A program made the translations under genes and the position numbers. The notes beneath the pieces were generated by a model, which did no database searches, had not been told where the DNA came from, and saw only the letters and a list, made by a program, of their open reading frames with translations. From Eucalyptus grandis (taxonomy: Eukaryota > Streptophyta > Magnoliopsida > Myrtales > Myrtaceae), in assembly GCF_016545825.1 (NCBI RefSeq), contig NC_052620.1, forward strand, positions 9,424,001 through 9,488,000: a stretch of DNA of 64,000 bases, read 5' to 3'. This document shows, one piece after another, positions 36,953-48,096 of this stretch (position 1 is the first letter of the stretch; each line of letters starts with the position of its first letter).

Positions 36953-38204
36953 TGCACTAAAGCCAACTTGTTTGTACCTCAAACCCATTTGGTCAATTCA
37001 TTGCCATTAATTAAATAATAATAATGGAAGTACACAATTGGGGTATGTTAACATATATCCACTTTGTGCATGCGTGTGCATCATATGCAAGTAGACTCGT
37101 GACTATAATACAAATTAAATTAAATCTCATTTAATTTAATTTCAAATCGACTCAATTCGATTGCAGTAATTGCAAACACATTTGCAATAATATTTCTCTC
37201 TTGTTCCACGTCATCGTAATTGTTTATGGTGTGTGACATCCCTAGGTTTATCACTAAGCTAGTAGTAAGACTTGTACTAACACATTAATACTTCCAAAAG
37301 AATTAATTGTCCCGATTAATCTTTTAGGTCCTACAAGCCATGATTGACATCTAGCAATATGTTATGGCTACCCAGATAGTGTGAATACTTTAAGAACATA
37401 ATGAACCTGTCAGCTTTGGCTACAATGTAATTCAATTCCTCTGTCTTACTATGTCCCGATCAAACAAAGACCGTGGAATATTTGTCAAGTCATTAATTCG
37501 ATCATATGCACAAATCTAATTGACATGCATTTTATTCGAGACATAAACAATTTATTCTCGATTACAACCTCGGCCAAGGATTTCAATGCAGTGTCACAAT
37601 TAGATCGCATAGGACATCATTATCATACCTTGCATATAACAAGGAGACAGATTCCATATTGCGCACACGTGTAACTTCATATATGAACAAACTATGACCA
37701 TAAGGTATAAAGACGGATCAATGACCCGGCATTATGTGCACCCGTGAACCATAGTTGTTCAATACACAAGTTAACACCGTGCCTCAGGTCTAAGGATTAT
37801 TTACACAAGACCAAAGCATGAACAATTAGACATTGATCACGCTAAAAGCTTCCATGTCGCTAATCGTTCCATATGCGTCACGTTCGGTGAATTTGTCTAA
37901 TACAAACACTTGTGTTCTAACTCGAGCATCATAATACCCAATGACATGTGACTCATCATTCCCTTAAGTATCCAATACTTAATGGCAAAGTTAAGAACAC
38001 ACCGGTCTCAACAGGATTATTAATATCCACTTAATAATCCATCGACCGGGAACGATTTAAAGATTCAGTCTAACTATGAACCCGTTACATATATTCTTGA
38101 CGTCTCAAGAATAGGTCTAGTTGCAACTGATCTTATGGAATCATTCATCAATATAAAATAATTGGACAAATGAATGAATACGTCATTGCCATTAATTAAA
38201 TAAT

Positions 38205-38340
38205 AATAAAAAAAGTACAACCGAAATCCCTAATATGTAACCATTACATAGTAGCTTGAGGGCATACATCCAACAATCTCCTAGTTGCACTAAAGCCAAC
38301 TTGTCTGGTACCTCAAACCCATTTTGTCAATATGTCTTTC
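38205..38340 (-). repeat. Diverged internal copy of PPT plus LTR start
   Basis: This block aligns with 36885-37000: the 'ttacatag.agct...gggcatacatc.aaca' LTR start followed by the 'atctcc..gttgcactaaagcc' tract. It lies 1.3 kb inside the element. A direct repeat 'cattgccattaattaaataa' also occurs near 37007 and 38187. The intervening 37010-38185 is AT-rich and non-coding. Confidence 0.7.
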
Positions 38341-41300
38341 AAAAGAAGACTGAGGTAAGGCCTTAGTGAAGGGATCTACCACGTTTTCTGCTGAGGCAAT
38401 TTTTTGCAAGGCGATATCACCTCTCCCAACAATTTCTCTGATGAGATGGAAGCATCTCTCAATGTGCTTGGACTTCTGGTGAGACCTTGGTTCCTTAGCT
38501 TAAGCTATCGCCCCATTGTTATCACAAAACAATGTGATCGGTTGCTCAATTGAAGGAACGACTCCAAGTTCAGAAATAAACTTTTTTCATCCAAGCGGCT
38601 TCCTTTACCTTTCGGAAGCAGCTACATACTCGCCTCGGTGGTGGAATCGCGGTTATACTTTGTTTGGAACTTTTCAACTAAACGCACCACCATTGAATGT
38701 AAAGACAAACCCAGACGTAGACTTATAATCATTAGGATCCGATTGAAAATCAGAATCAATATAAGCTACAACTTTAAATTCTCCTTCTCCATATATCAAG
38801 AATAAATCTTTGGTCCTTCGCAAGTACTTAAGAATATTCTTGACTGCTATCCAGTGCTTTTCTCCCGGATCATGCTGATATCTGCTAGTAATACTTACAA
38901 CATGCGCAATATCAAGTCTAGTACATAGCATAGCATACATTATACTTCCAATAGCAAATGCATATGGTATCTTTGTCATCCACTCTCTTTCTTCAGGAGT
39001 GTTGGGACACATCTCCTTAGAAAGACGGATCCCTTGCCTAAAAGGCAATAATCCTCTCTTGGAACATTGCATGTTAAACCGTGTTAACACTTTGTCTATG
39101 TACGTAGATTGTGAGAGGCCAATCAATCGTCTTGATCTATCTCTATAGATCTTGATACCTAAAATGTAGGTTGCCTCTCCTTAATCTTTCATGGAGAATT
39201 TCTGTGACAAGAATAGTTTTATCGATGATATCATTGGTACATCATTTCCAATCAAAAGTATATCATCGACATACAAAACCAGAAATGCAATTGCACTCCC
39301 ACTGATCTTCTTATATACACAAGGTTCATCCGGATTTTTTATGAAGCCAAACGATTTGTCTACCTCATCAAAACGGATGTTCCAACTTATGGAGGCTTGT
39401 TTGAGTCCATAAATGGATCTCTTAAGCTTACACACCTTTTGTTTTTCACTATTGGATTCAAAACCTTGTGGTTGTTCCATATAGATGTCATCATCGAGAA
39501 AACCATTTAGAAAAGCTGTTTTGACATCCATCTGGAATATCTCATAATCAAGGTGTGCAGCTATAGCCAACATAATCCGAATGGATTTTAGCATGGCCAC
39601 AGGTGATAAAGTTTCATCATAATCAATTCCTTCTTTTTGACGATATCCTTTCGCCACCAGCCGTGCTTTGTAAATTCCAATTTGACCTTGAACATTCATC
39701 TTCCTCTTGAAGATCCATTTACAGCCAATTGGTACAATACCATCGGGCAGGTCAGTCAAGGTCCATACCTCATTGGAATACATTGAATCCATTTCGAATT
39801 TCATGGCTTCTAGCCATTTACCAAAATCGATATCCAACATCGCCTCCTCATAGGTTTTAGGATCACCGAGTTGATCACTATCATTCAAAATGAATAATGG
39901 TTCAATATGATCAACCGAGTGTCTATAATGAACAGGTGGGCGAGACGTTCTTGCACTTCTCCTAAGAGGTTGTGTATCAGAAGTTCCCATTGAATCAGAG
40001 ATTGGTATCTGAACTCGGTTGTTTGATACTTCATTATTTTCTTCTTGTAAGACTATTTTCCGCCACTTTCTTGGATGAACCGATTCTCCAAAAAAGAAGC
40101 GTGCTTGCATACCAAAATTCTTTGGTCTGAATAAAAATAGAAATAATATCCAAGAGTTTCCTTTGGATATCCAATGAAGCGACCTTGTTCAGATCTTGCC
40201 TCAATTTTTTCCATTTTCATCTTTTTCACAAAAGCTGGACAACCCCAAATCTTAATATGATTAAGACTAGGTTTCCTACTATGCCATATCTCATAGGGCG
40301 TAGTTGGAACAGATTTGGACGGCACTCTGTTCAGTATATATACAGATATCTCAAGGGCATATCCCCAAAGGGATATTGGCAAATCGGTGTAACTCATCAT
40401 AGATCGTACCATATCTAATAAAGTACGATTTCTTCGTTCAGATACACCATTATGTTCTAGAGTTCCAGGAGGTGTCCATTGTGGTAAAATGCCATTCTCT
40501 TTAAGAAAGTCCAGGAATTCAGTACTAAGGTATTCACCTCCTCGATCTGATTGAAGAGCCTTAATACATTTTCCTGTTTGTTTCTCAACTTCAGCCTTGA
40601 ATTCCTTGAACTTTTCAAAGGATTCCGATTTATACTTCATGAGGTATAAATAACCATACCGTGACTGATCATTGGTGAAGGTAATGAAGTAATTATAACC
40701 ACCTTTAGCAGTTTCATTAATTGGTCCACATACATCTGTATGTATTAATTCTAATATGTCAGCAACTCGTGCACTTTGTCCCACAAAATGCGCTTTAGTC
40801 ATTTTTCCTAGAAGACATGCCTCACAAGTTGAGTATGACTCAAAATTTGAAGGATCAATGTATCCATCATTACTCAACTTGTTAATTCTGTCGTCTCCAA
40901 TATGACCTAATCGGAGATACCAAACATACTTTTTATTTGGACCGTCTCTAGGGCGTTTATTAGTTATGGCATTTATATCAATTCTATTTTGCTTATTGAC
41001 ATTGGTAATCGCATTACCGAACATTGTAATGGTATAATAATTGTTGATTAATAAGCTAGAACCAACACATATTCTATTATGATAAATAGAACATACATCA
41101 TCAGCAAAAGAAAATTCATAATTCTCTTTACCCAAATGAGGTATAGAGATGATGTTCCTAACAACATTCTTATAATACAAACAGTTCTTTAAAAACATTA
41201 CATGTCCAGAAGGCAAACATAAATGAAAAGTCCCTATAGCTAATGCAGCAACTCTTGCTCCATTGGCAAACGTCAGGACAATCTCATTTCGCCCTAGCAT

Positions 41301-41717
41301 CCTGCTTATTTCGAGATTTTGCAAAGACATACAAATATGTGAAGTTGAAGCAGAATCTAGAACCCATGAGCTGGATTCAGCACTAACCATAAGATTAGTT
41401 TCAATAAGCATAGACACCATACCTTCATAAGGTCGGTTCTTGGGCTTGACCTTCAAGCTCACGAGGTACCTCCTGTAGTTCCTTCTCCAGTGTCCTTTGA
41501 CACCACAGTAATGACATTTCCCTTTATCAATTATGGGTTTTGGTTGAACAACAAGTTTGGCAGGCCTCTTCCATTTATTTTTCTTTAAAACAGTCTTACC
41601 CTTTGAAGAAGAAGCCTTAGCCATAGCCACTACATTCGGCCTCGTGTTATGCATTTCCTTCTCATAAACTACCAGCATGCTCTGTAACTCAACAAGAGTT
41701 TTCTCCATCTTATGCAT
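38340..41717 (-). pseudogene. Copia element 1 pol (zinc knuckle, protease, integrase, RT, RNase H)
   Basis: Reading right to left: a zinc knuckle CHYC-GVKGH whose last cysteine is Tyr (41475-41477); a protease region ([11 protein letters not shown]); an integrase zinc domain with WYLRLGH where the first His is Tyr (40917-40919); an integrase core with HTDVCGP, SDRGGEY and NGVSERRNR; a reverse transcriptase with YVDDILLIG; and an RNase H piece with HVVSITSRYQHDPG. The frame shifts near 40053-40110. A stop at 39178-39180 separates RT from RNase H, and the frame is lost again at 38674, although RNase H homology continues to about 38340. TNT1-94-like. It cannot make a functional polyprotein. Confidence 0.9.
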
Positions 41718-42246
41718 TGGAAGTTTTGGACAAAACCAAAGAAGGAATCGGGTAAAGATTTGAGGATCAAATCCACAGCTAACTCATTGTCCATAATGAG
41801 ATTCAGCCTAGCCAATTCTTCAATGTGCCAGATCATTTTCAAAGCATGATCATTAATAGATGATCCTTCAGCCATCCTCATACGGTACAATGCCTTAGAT
41901 ATCTCATATCTAGAGGTTCGACCATTCTCATCAAAGTATTCCTTTAAGTGCAAAATGATCGACCCATCATCTTCCATAGATTCATACTTCTTCTGTAATT
42001 CATTATTCATAGAAGCAAGCATATATGACCTAACTTTTAAGTCACCGTCACGCCACTTATCATAAGCGACACGCTCCTCTTGGGTCCCACCCTCAGGAAA
42101 GGAGGTCGGCATCTTTTCATCAAGCACATACCCAATTTTTTTGCTGAATTGAGAACAATTCTCAAATTCCTCACCCAGTCAGTGAAATTGGGTCCAGTCA
42201 AACAATTCTTGTCAAGTATAGAAGCGAGTGGGTTTGTGGTCACCAT
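41669..42246 (-). pseudogene. Copia element 1 gag
   Basis: The start MVTTNPLASIL, then GPNFTDWVRNLRIVL, is the usual copia gag N terminus (UBN2/DUF4219-type). The frame breaks near 42040-42120 and continues as the capsid-like helical part (DEKMPTSFPEG... MRMAEGSSINDHALKM). It shifts again near 41670-41717 into the nucleocapsid part. Transcription would start in the LTR at 43623-44551. Two frameshifts make it non-functional. Confidence 0.85.
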
Positions 42247-42259
42247 TTTCAGAGTAATA

Positions 42260-43604
42260 TTATATCTGTTGCATAAAATAAATTGTTAGCCGTTGTACTT
42301 TTCATAATAACTATTTCATTTTGGTCTTTAAATGAAATAGATCCTCCCACTAAATTTATCTTCGAATCCCATACTCCTTAAGATGGGAAGCGGTAATCTT
42401 TGTTGGGTAAAGATTACTAGTGGGGATTGGAGTCCCACTAGCCGAAAATCCACCTCACCTAATAGTTATTGGTGTCCTATGAACTTAGTGAGTGAACCAG
42501 CTTGTTCAACGCATCATTTGTGAGTCTCAATCATAACTTCGGCCTCTAGACCATGAAAACCTCACCTAACAGTTATTGGCATCATGATCATAGTTAAGTC
42601 TAGCACATCGTCTCATGCAAGTATTGAAAACACAAATGATTCCCTCACACGACAGTTATTAGAAATCATTTGGCTCCAACCCCACAGATCATATGCATAA
42701 TGGAGTGGTCCAATATTATAAATAGTAATTAACCCCTATGTATCCATAACCGGTTAGTTAACCACTATAATATTGGATCAAACCACGACGATGGAAGGCC
42801 ACGAGTCCAAAACCCGTTTCGACTTAATATTCTTTGTAAGGAGATTTGGGTTGTTATTAACGGTCTCACTTTGCACATTAACCGGTTTACCATGCACGGT
42901 TTCATAAACACAATAAATAAATAGATATCACATAATATCTATCCTATGTGGTGATCATGGAATTATGGTTCAATGGGTCTCGAGCCAAAGAGACCCATTT
43001 AGCCATTTTAATGTTTTAATAATATGGACTTGCTCTTCACTTTTTCTTCAATCTTTGAACTCTTCAAAGACCGGGCCCAAAGAACTCACCGGTTTAATGG
43101 CTCCTCCAATGGATCCTCCTCTCTTGTAGTATTTACATCAATAATTGAAATACTAAACTATACTAAAATTACATATCAAGAAAAATTAAAGTAAAATAAA
43201 AGGAAGGACGCAGCCTCCATTTAATAATTACATCCCCAAAAAGAATACCTGTAATCATCATACATTCATCCATACAACAATCACAACAATTAGGGATTTT
43301 TCCATGATCACCACCCTTCCTTACGAGCCATAAATTCAAAATTTAAAGCTCTGGAACGCATGCATAAAATTCTGCATATCATTTGTAGAATATAAACACA
43401 AAGTATAACAAGTTGTGGATTTTTATTCAAAATTGATTTAGTTCTAATTTTGCTTAGTTGATTAAATTTATCACATAAATTAATCAACTTCTATAGGCCA
43501 CATAAGAGTAAGAGAACCAATTCTCTTAACAAAAATAAATTGGCCATTAGAATGCAAAAACATATTTGAATTACAAATCAATTAAACGCATGAAAAACGC
43601 CTAA
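42260..43604 (-). other. Copia element 1 untranslated leader
   Basis: About 1.3 kb between the PBS and gag with no coding frame. It contains recurring 'cctcac.taa.agttattgg' motifs (42460-42660) resembling a short dispersed repeat. Confidence 0.55.
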
Positions 43605-43621
43605 GGTTGGCTCTGATACCA
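43605..43621 (-). promoter_or_regulatory. Primer binding site of copia element 1
   Basis: On the minus strand TGGTATCAGAGCCAACC follows the LTR end by one base. This is the classic complement of plant initiator-tRNA-Met. Confidence 0.85.
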
Positions 43622-43622
43622 C

Positions 43623-44551
43623 TGTGGGGGTTTCAAGAATCATGAATAAGAGAAATTAACGAAATGAACGCAGCGGAAACAAAGATATATATTACACACG
43701 ATTCTCCTAAGGCGTTGTTCGTGCATTTTAATAAAAAATCTAAACATAAAAGGGAGTTAAACGAAATACCTCTCGAAGTGCGCTTTGAAACAAGTCGGTT
43801 CGGATGTTCTACAGTTCGAGTCCCACAAGTGTCGGACCTCTAGTTCAGACACACCAACAACGAACGTCGAACATAAGAGAGAACTTTAGGATATTCACCA
43901 CTTCGATCGCGCTAGCAATCACGTGGAAATAATCCGTCGTATTCTTGATGTATAATAGTCACGGCCCGAATGAGATAATGCTCTTCTTTCTTGCGTCTCA
44001 AAGACTCAAGAACACGCACACACTTTGCTCTCTATTTTCAGCAAAGCATCACCCAAATTCCCCGCAACCTTTTTGCGGCATTTTATTTCTTAAAGCCTTC
44101 ACGAATCAGCAACGGTTGCTGATCATCCGTTGCTGATCACGATCATGCACCATCGTGCAAGAATGGTCAGCGGTTGCTGATCGTTCATGCACGATCGTGC
44201 ATGAACGATCAGCAACCGCTGACCATGTGCACGATTTCGTGCATGAGGGTCAGCAGTTGCTGACCATCCTCTGCTTCGTGCATGATGGTCAGCAACTGCT
44301 GATCATGTGCACGATATAAAGAATCGTGCACATGCACGAAGCTTTAAGCTTTATTTCGTTTTATTTTATTACTAATAAAATGCAACCCACATATCATGTG
44401 CGTTGCAAATATGTGTACATTAATTAATTAAACGAATAAATGATTAATTAATCAATTCCTTTTAAAATTAAAATAACATAATCCTTATATGTACAATTGA
44501 AATCCCTAAGATGTAATTATTACATAGCAGCTTTAGGGCATACATCTAACA
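43623..44551 (-). repeat. 5' LTR of copia element 1 (929 bp) with palindrome-rich block
   Basis: It is near-identical to the left LTR at its ends. The centre (about 44105-44345) is a run of overlapping inverted repeats built from 'gatcagcaaccg' and 'catgcacgatcgtgca'-like motifs, including a perfect 64-bp palindrome at 44163-44226. Confidence 0.85.
44163..44226. repeat. Perfect 64-bp palindrome in LTR
   Basis: Left arm starts atggtcagcggttgctgatc and the right arm is its exact reverse complement, with no spacer. The centre is acGATCgt at 44194/44195. RNA from either strand could form a 32-bp hairpin. Confidence 0.95.
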
Positions 44552-45555
44552 GTGCCTGTGTCTCAAATGCCCGACGTGGGTCTCCTCAGTCGACTTGGTG
44601 GTGGTGCTCGTTGGTAGCATTGGTGGTGGGCGTCGTCGGTTGGAGGATGGGTCGTTCCAGCGTAGCACCGAGAAGGGAAGTCCTCGGCGTGGCCTCGGTG
44701 AAGTCCAAGGAAGAAGGCGTGGCAGGCAAAGGAAGGGGTCGAAAGAAATGAAAAAAAAATAGTAAAAGAAAACAAAATAAAATAAAAGAAAGCTGGAAAA
44801 TTGACTCCGAAGACCTTAAGGGGAAAGAGAAAAGTTTAGTAATTCTGGCCTCAATCTAGCGAACGTGAATGTAGACTTGCGTTGGTGGTGCCCTCTTAAA
44901 TTCAAGTTGGTTTGATGGATTTGCTCATTGTTGGGCTTCCCTCATTAGAAGCGGATTGGGCTCCAAGTAAATGAGCCGGCTTCATTTCATGCCTTTTTCC
45001 TCTTTTTTGTGACCCAGACCCGAAGGTTTTCTTCAGCCCATATTCGGACCTAGCCTTAGGGCCCAACCCGACCCTGTTTTCAGATTAAAATTTAATTTCT
45101 AAAAGAAATATTTCAAAAATATTTCAAAAAATTTAAAAAAAAATCGAAATGATTTATTTTTTTCTAAAAATCAGGAAACAAGCTTTAAAAATAGTTTGAG
45201 TAGTTTCCTAAAAAAGGCATAAAAAAATTCCTTTTTAAAAGGAAAAAGTCAAGCCCCAAAGTTTAAACAAGATTATCTGTCGAAATGGTATTAGTTGATT
45301 AACTAGTGTAATCAAGTCTTGCATCCAAGTTTCTCTTATTATGTAGGAGTAAGGTAATTCTCTTAATATCTTACTTGCGTTTTTAATCGACCTATAATAA
45401 ATCAATTAATGGTGATTGCTAAATAAAAATGATTTGCAGATTAAAAGTTTGAATCATAAGTTGTAAATTGGTGAGCTTGGGATGATGAATTGGTTAAGCC
45501 TAAACTTAGTAAGCCATTGGCTTAATGCTGCGGAGGGTAAGATCGCGACACTATG

Positions 45556-46727
45556 TGATGCAAAAATTAGTTTGAGGTAAATATGTCATGGATGTACTAG
45601 TTTGAAATTTTTTATAACAAAAAAATTCGTTTGGAGTAGACGTGGAACAAATGTACTAGTTTGAGATTTTCTTAGTGTCGGCCTTAATATTTTGAATATT
45701 GTAATTGGAAGAGATAGCCTAAAGTGTAAATTTATCATTTATACTTAACCAGGCCAAATTTCACTATATAGTTAACTTGAATGAATAATGTATAACCACT
45801 GTGCACTTGTTATTCCCCACCATGTCATTGGGTACTAGTATAGGGCTGATATTAATAAGACTTTGTCACGGTCTGAGTTGTTTCAAATATTGTTTTTTAT
45901 TAAAAAGGAGGAGTGCTTACTATATTGGCCCCAACAGAGCTCCTTTGCCGACTCTCGTACTTTCCACGAAAGAGGGAAGAGAAAAAAAGCAACAAACAAA
46001 AAAAGGAAGTAAAATATCAAACATAAGTTTAGATATATGCAAAACATATGCAGTATTACTTTTTTAAAGTGACAACTTTTTCGTTAAATTTACCATTCAT
46101 AGCACACAAATTGTTCTTTTGGTTGATTAATATTTTTGTCAAGTCAAATGAGCAAACTACTGCTTGGAGTAATTTAGGTTTTTAATGTTTGATTGTTGGA
46201 TAATCCTAACAAACCCATGCTCCAACTTTTAGTTAATCTGAATTACTTGAAATCTTTCATAATGTCCAAATATTGCTATGTAGAATCATATATTGTTTTT
46301 TTTTTTTTTCAGAATCTTAGAACTTAAATAAAGTTTTAATTTTCAAATTTTGGATGAAAATCAAAATTAGAAGAGACTGATAAGTGCAGTCAAACACGTC
46401 CGTTGACAATTGTTTCATGTCGGTTAGAGAAAAATAAAATAAAACAAAGATAGATATTTTTTAGGGTAAAAGTTCGACAACCCATACATATTACTTTTTC
46501 AACACAGATAATTATTTATGATAAATTATGAAGTTGTGCAACCTCCTTATAAAAGAAAAAGGTGATAATGTGACGTCATGGACTCATTCGTTCAAGGTTC
46601 ACTTTTGTCCATGTCTCTTAAATGTATAGATAGAAGCTAGCCTTTTTTTTTTTTTGGTCGGAAAAAGTGATATATTATACGAAAATATTCATACAACCCG
46701 CTAGTACAGCATCGGTAAGGATAATGT
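45556..46727. other. Intergenic, no gene seen
   Basis: AT-rich sequence with scattered short ORFs. Poly-T runs near 46298 and 46644 could mark old retroposon tails. Nothing else is recognisable. Confidence 0.5.
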
Positions 46728-46827
46728 NNNNNNNNNNNNNNNNNNNNNNNNNNNNNNNNNNNNNNNNNNNNNNNNNNNNNNNNNNNNNNNNNNNNNNNNN
46801 NNNNNNNNNNNNNNNNNNNNNNNNNNN
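46728..46827. other. Assembly gap (100 N)
   Basis: Exactly 100 N, likely a default-size scaffold gap. Confidence 0.99.
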
Positions 46828-48096
46828 GTGTCCTTTACAAGTTTCATGAAGATATACAAGTCAAATAACCAGAGTATTGTCATCATTTAGGTCCTTGAAG
46901 TCTCGGGTATCGCAAAATACATCACCAGAATCATCTTCTTCAAGATCTAGTAGATTCACTAGGCTATACTTGTTAATTTCACTTCAAATTTGAGTATGTT
47001 GTATTTTAAGATGTCTCCTACAACTTTCATGAAGACATCGAAGTCAAATAGTCAACTAAAATCAACATGCAATCAAGAATCCAACAATAGGTCAGTGAAA
47101 AGTTCACAGATCTGGGGTCTCCGTAGAATAGGACTTTGACCCCTCATATCTCCATCATTTTCCACTAAATTTCAGTATGTTATAGTACAAGATGTTAGCT
47201 ACAACTTACATGGAGACATCGAAGCCAAAATCGGACTCCAAACACACATGCAAGCTCAAACAATTTACTGACTCCCACAACCCGAGCAAGAACAGTCACC
47301 CGACTTGAGAACAAACCAACCTTACCTCGGTTTTTCTCACTAAAAACACCCAAAATCGAACATGCAAACCATATACAAACATGCAAGAGAAGTTATAGGA
47401 CTCCACTTGCCTCTAGGATGGACGGTCGACGGCGTACGGCGGCGTACACGGCAAACGGACGGCGGCACACAGCGGCTCCTCCTCGGCTCCGCCTCCTCTC
47501 CCTCTCGGTCTCTCCCTCTCTCTCGCGATTTCTCTCTCTCTCTCACCCTCTCTCGGCCGAATGAAGCAAAACCGGTCACTCTCCTTTCTCTCTCTCTTTT
47601 TTATATCCCCAAATCTCCATCATTGCTAATGATTACATGCCACTTAAATGGACCAATGCATGGCCTTCCCCTTGCCACTTGTCTTGATCCATGCATGGGC
47701 CGGCCACCTCTCCTTTGGGCCCTTAATGGCCGGTCGAACTCCCTCTTGGGCCGACTAGCTTGGCCCACCAAGCTTAGGCCAATGGGTCTAAGGCCCATTC
47801 AAATTTTAACCCTCTTTTCCCTTTTTTTTTTTTTTTGAATTCCTTTCTATAATTATTTCCAAATTCAAATTCTATCTTGGCCTAAGTCTTGGGGCATTTT
47901 ATTTATTGAAATTTAATTTTTAAAGCACATGGCCAAGCATAAATTATTAATCTATCGAATTTGAATTCTCACAACCATAAGAACAAATCATCCAATTAAA
48001 AGACTAATGGCTAAAACATAAGCCATGGAAATTCTATCACCTAATTAAAGACTTTAACACACCTTATGGCTTGGCTTTGAATTTTGGGATGCCACA
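46828..48096 (-). mobile_element. LTR fragment of a third family (TGTGGCATCCC)
   Basis: On the minus strand the sequence begins TGTGGCATCCCAAAATTC at 48096, the form of a plant LTR 5' end, and continues left to the gap. It contains a duplicated theme: 'caactttcatgaagacatcg' near 47020 and 'caacttacatggagacatcg' near 47203. There is a CT-rich stretch at 47490-47610. The other end is not visible, so element type and length are unknown. Confidence 0.55.
47490..47612. repeat. CT-rich low-complexity stretch
   Basis: Several (CT)n runs separated by short unique bases. ORFs crossing it on both strands are compositional. Confidence 0.8.

Larger units (their letters stand above)
36085..44551 (-). mobile_element. 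Ty1-copia retrotransposon, decayed (8467 bp)
   Basis: The minus-strand LTR start is TGTTAGATGTATGCCC and its end is CTTGAAACCCC(C)ACA. LTRs lie at 36085-36942 and 43623-44551, with a PBS inside the right LTR and a polypurine tract inside the left one. Flanking GTGCT/GTGCC is a near-match 5-bp duplication. Gene order gag, protease, integrase, RT, RNase H (right to left) is that of copia. It is inactivated by at least three frameshifts, nonsense codons and changed zinc ligands. It sits inside a family A LTR, so it is younger than that LTR. Confidence 0.9.
35244..45550 (+). mobile_element. Third family A LTR, interrupted by a copia element
   Basis: The start is TGTTGACACATAAATTTTG (35244). After the copia insertion (36085-44551) it resumes, ending with the family-typical stretch 'taatcgacctataataaatc' and 'gatcgcgaca' at 45550. 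Flanks ATATG and CTATG are a near-match target duplication. Without the insertion it is about 1.8 kb, so it is shortened relative to the copy at 27920. No coding region. Confidence 0.7.

Noticed and set aside
44497..44775. Short ORFs just right of copia element 1
   Set aside because: They lie in the interrupted family A LTR, overlap on both strands and lack any domain.
46667..46886. ORFs spanning the second N run
   Set aside because: They exist only because undefined bases do not create stops.
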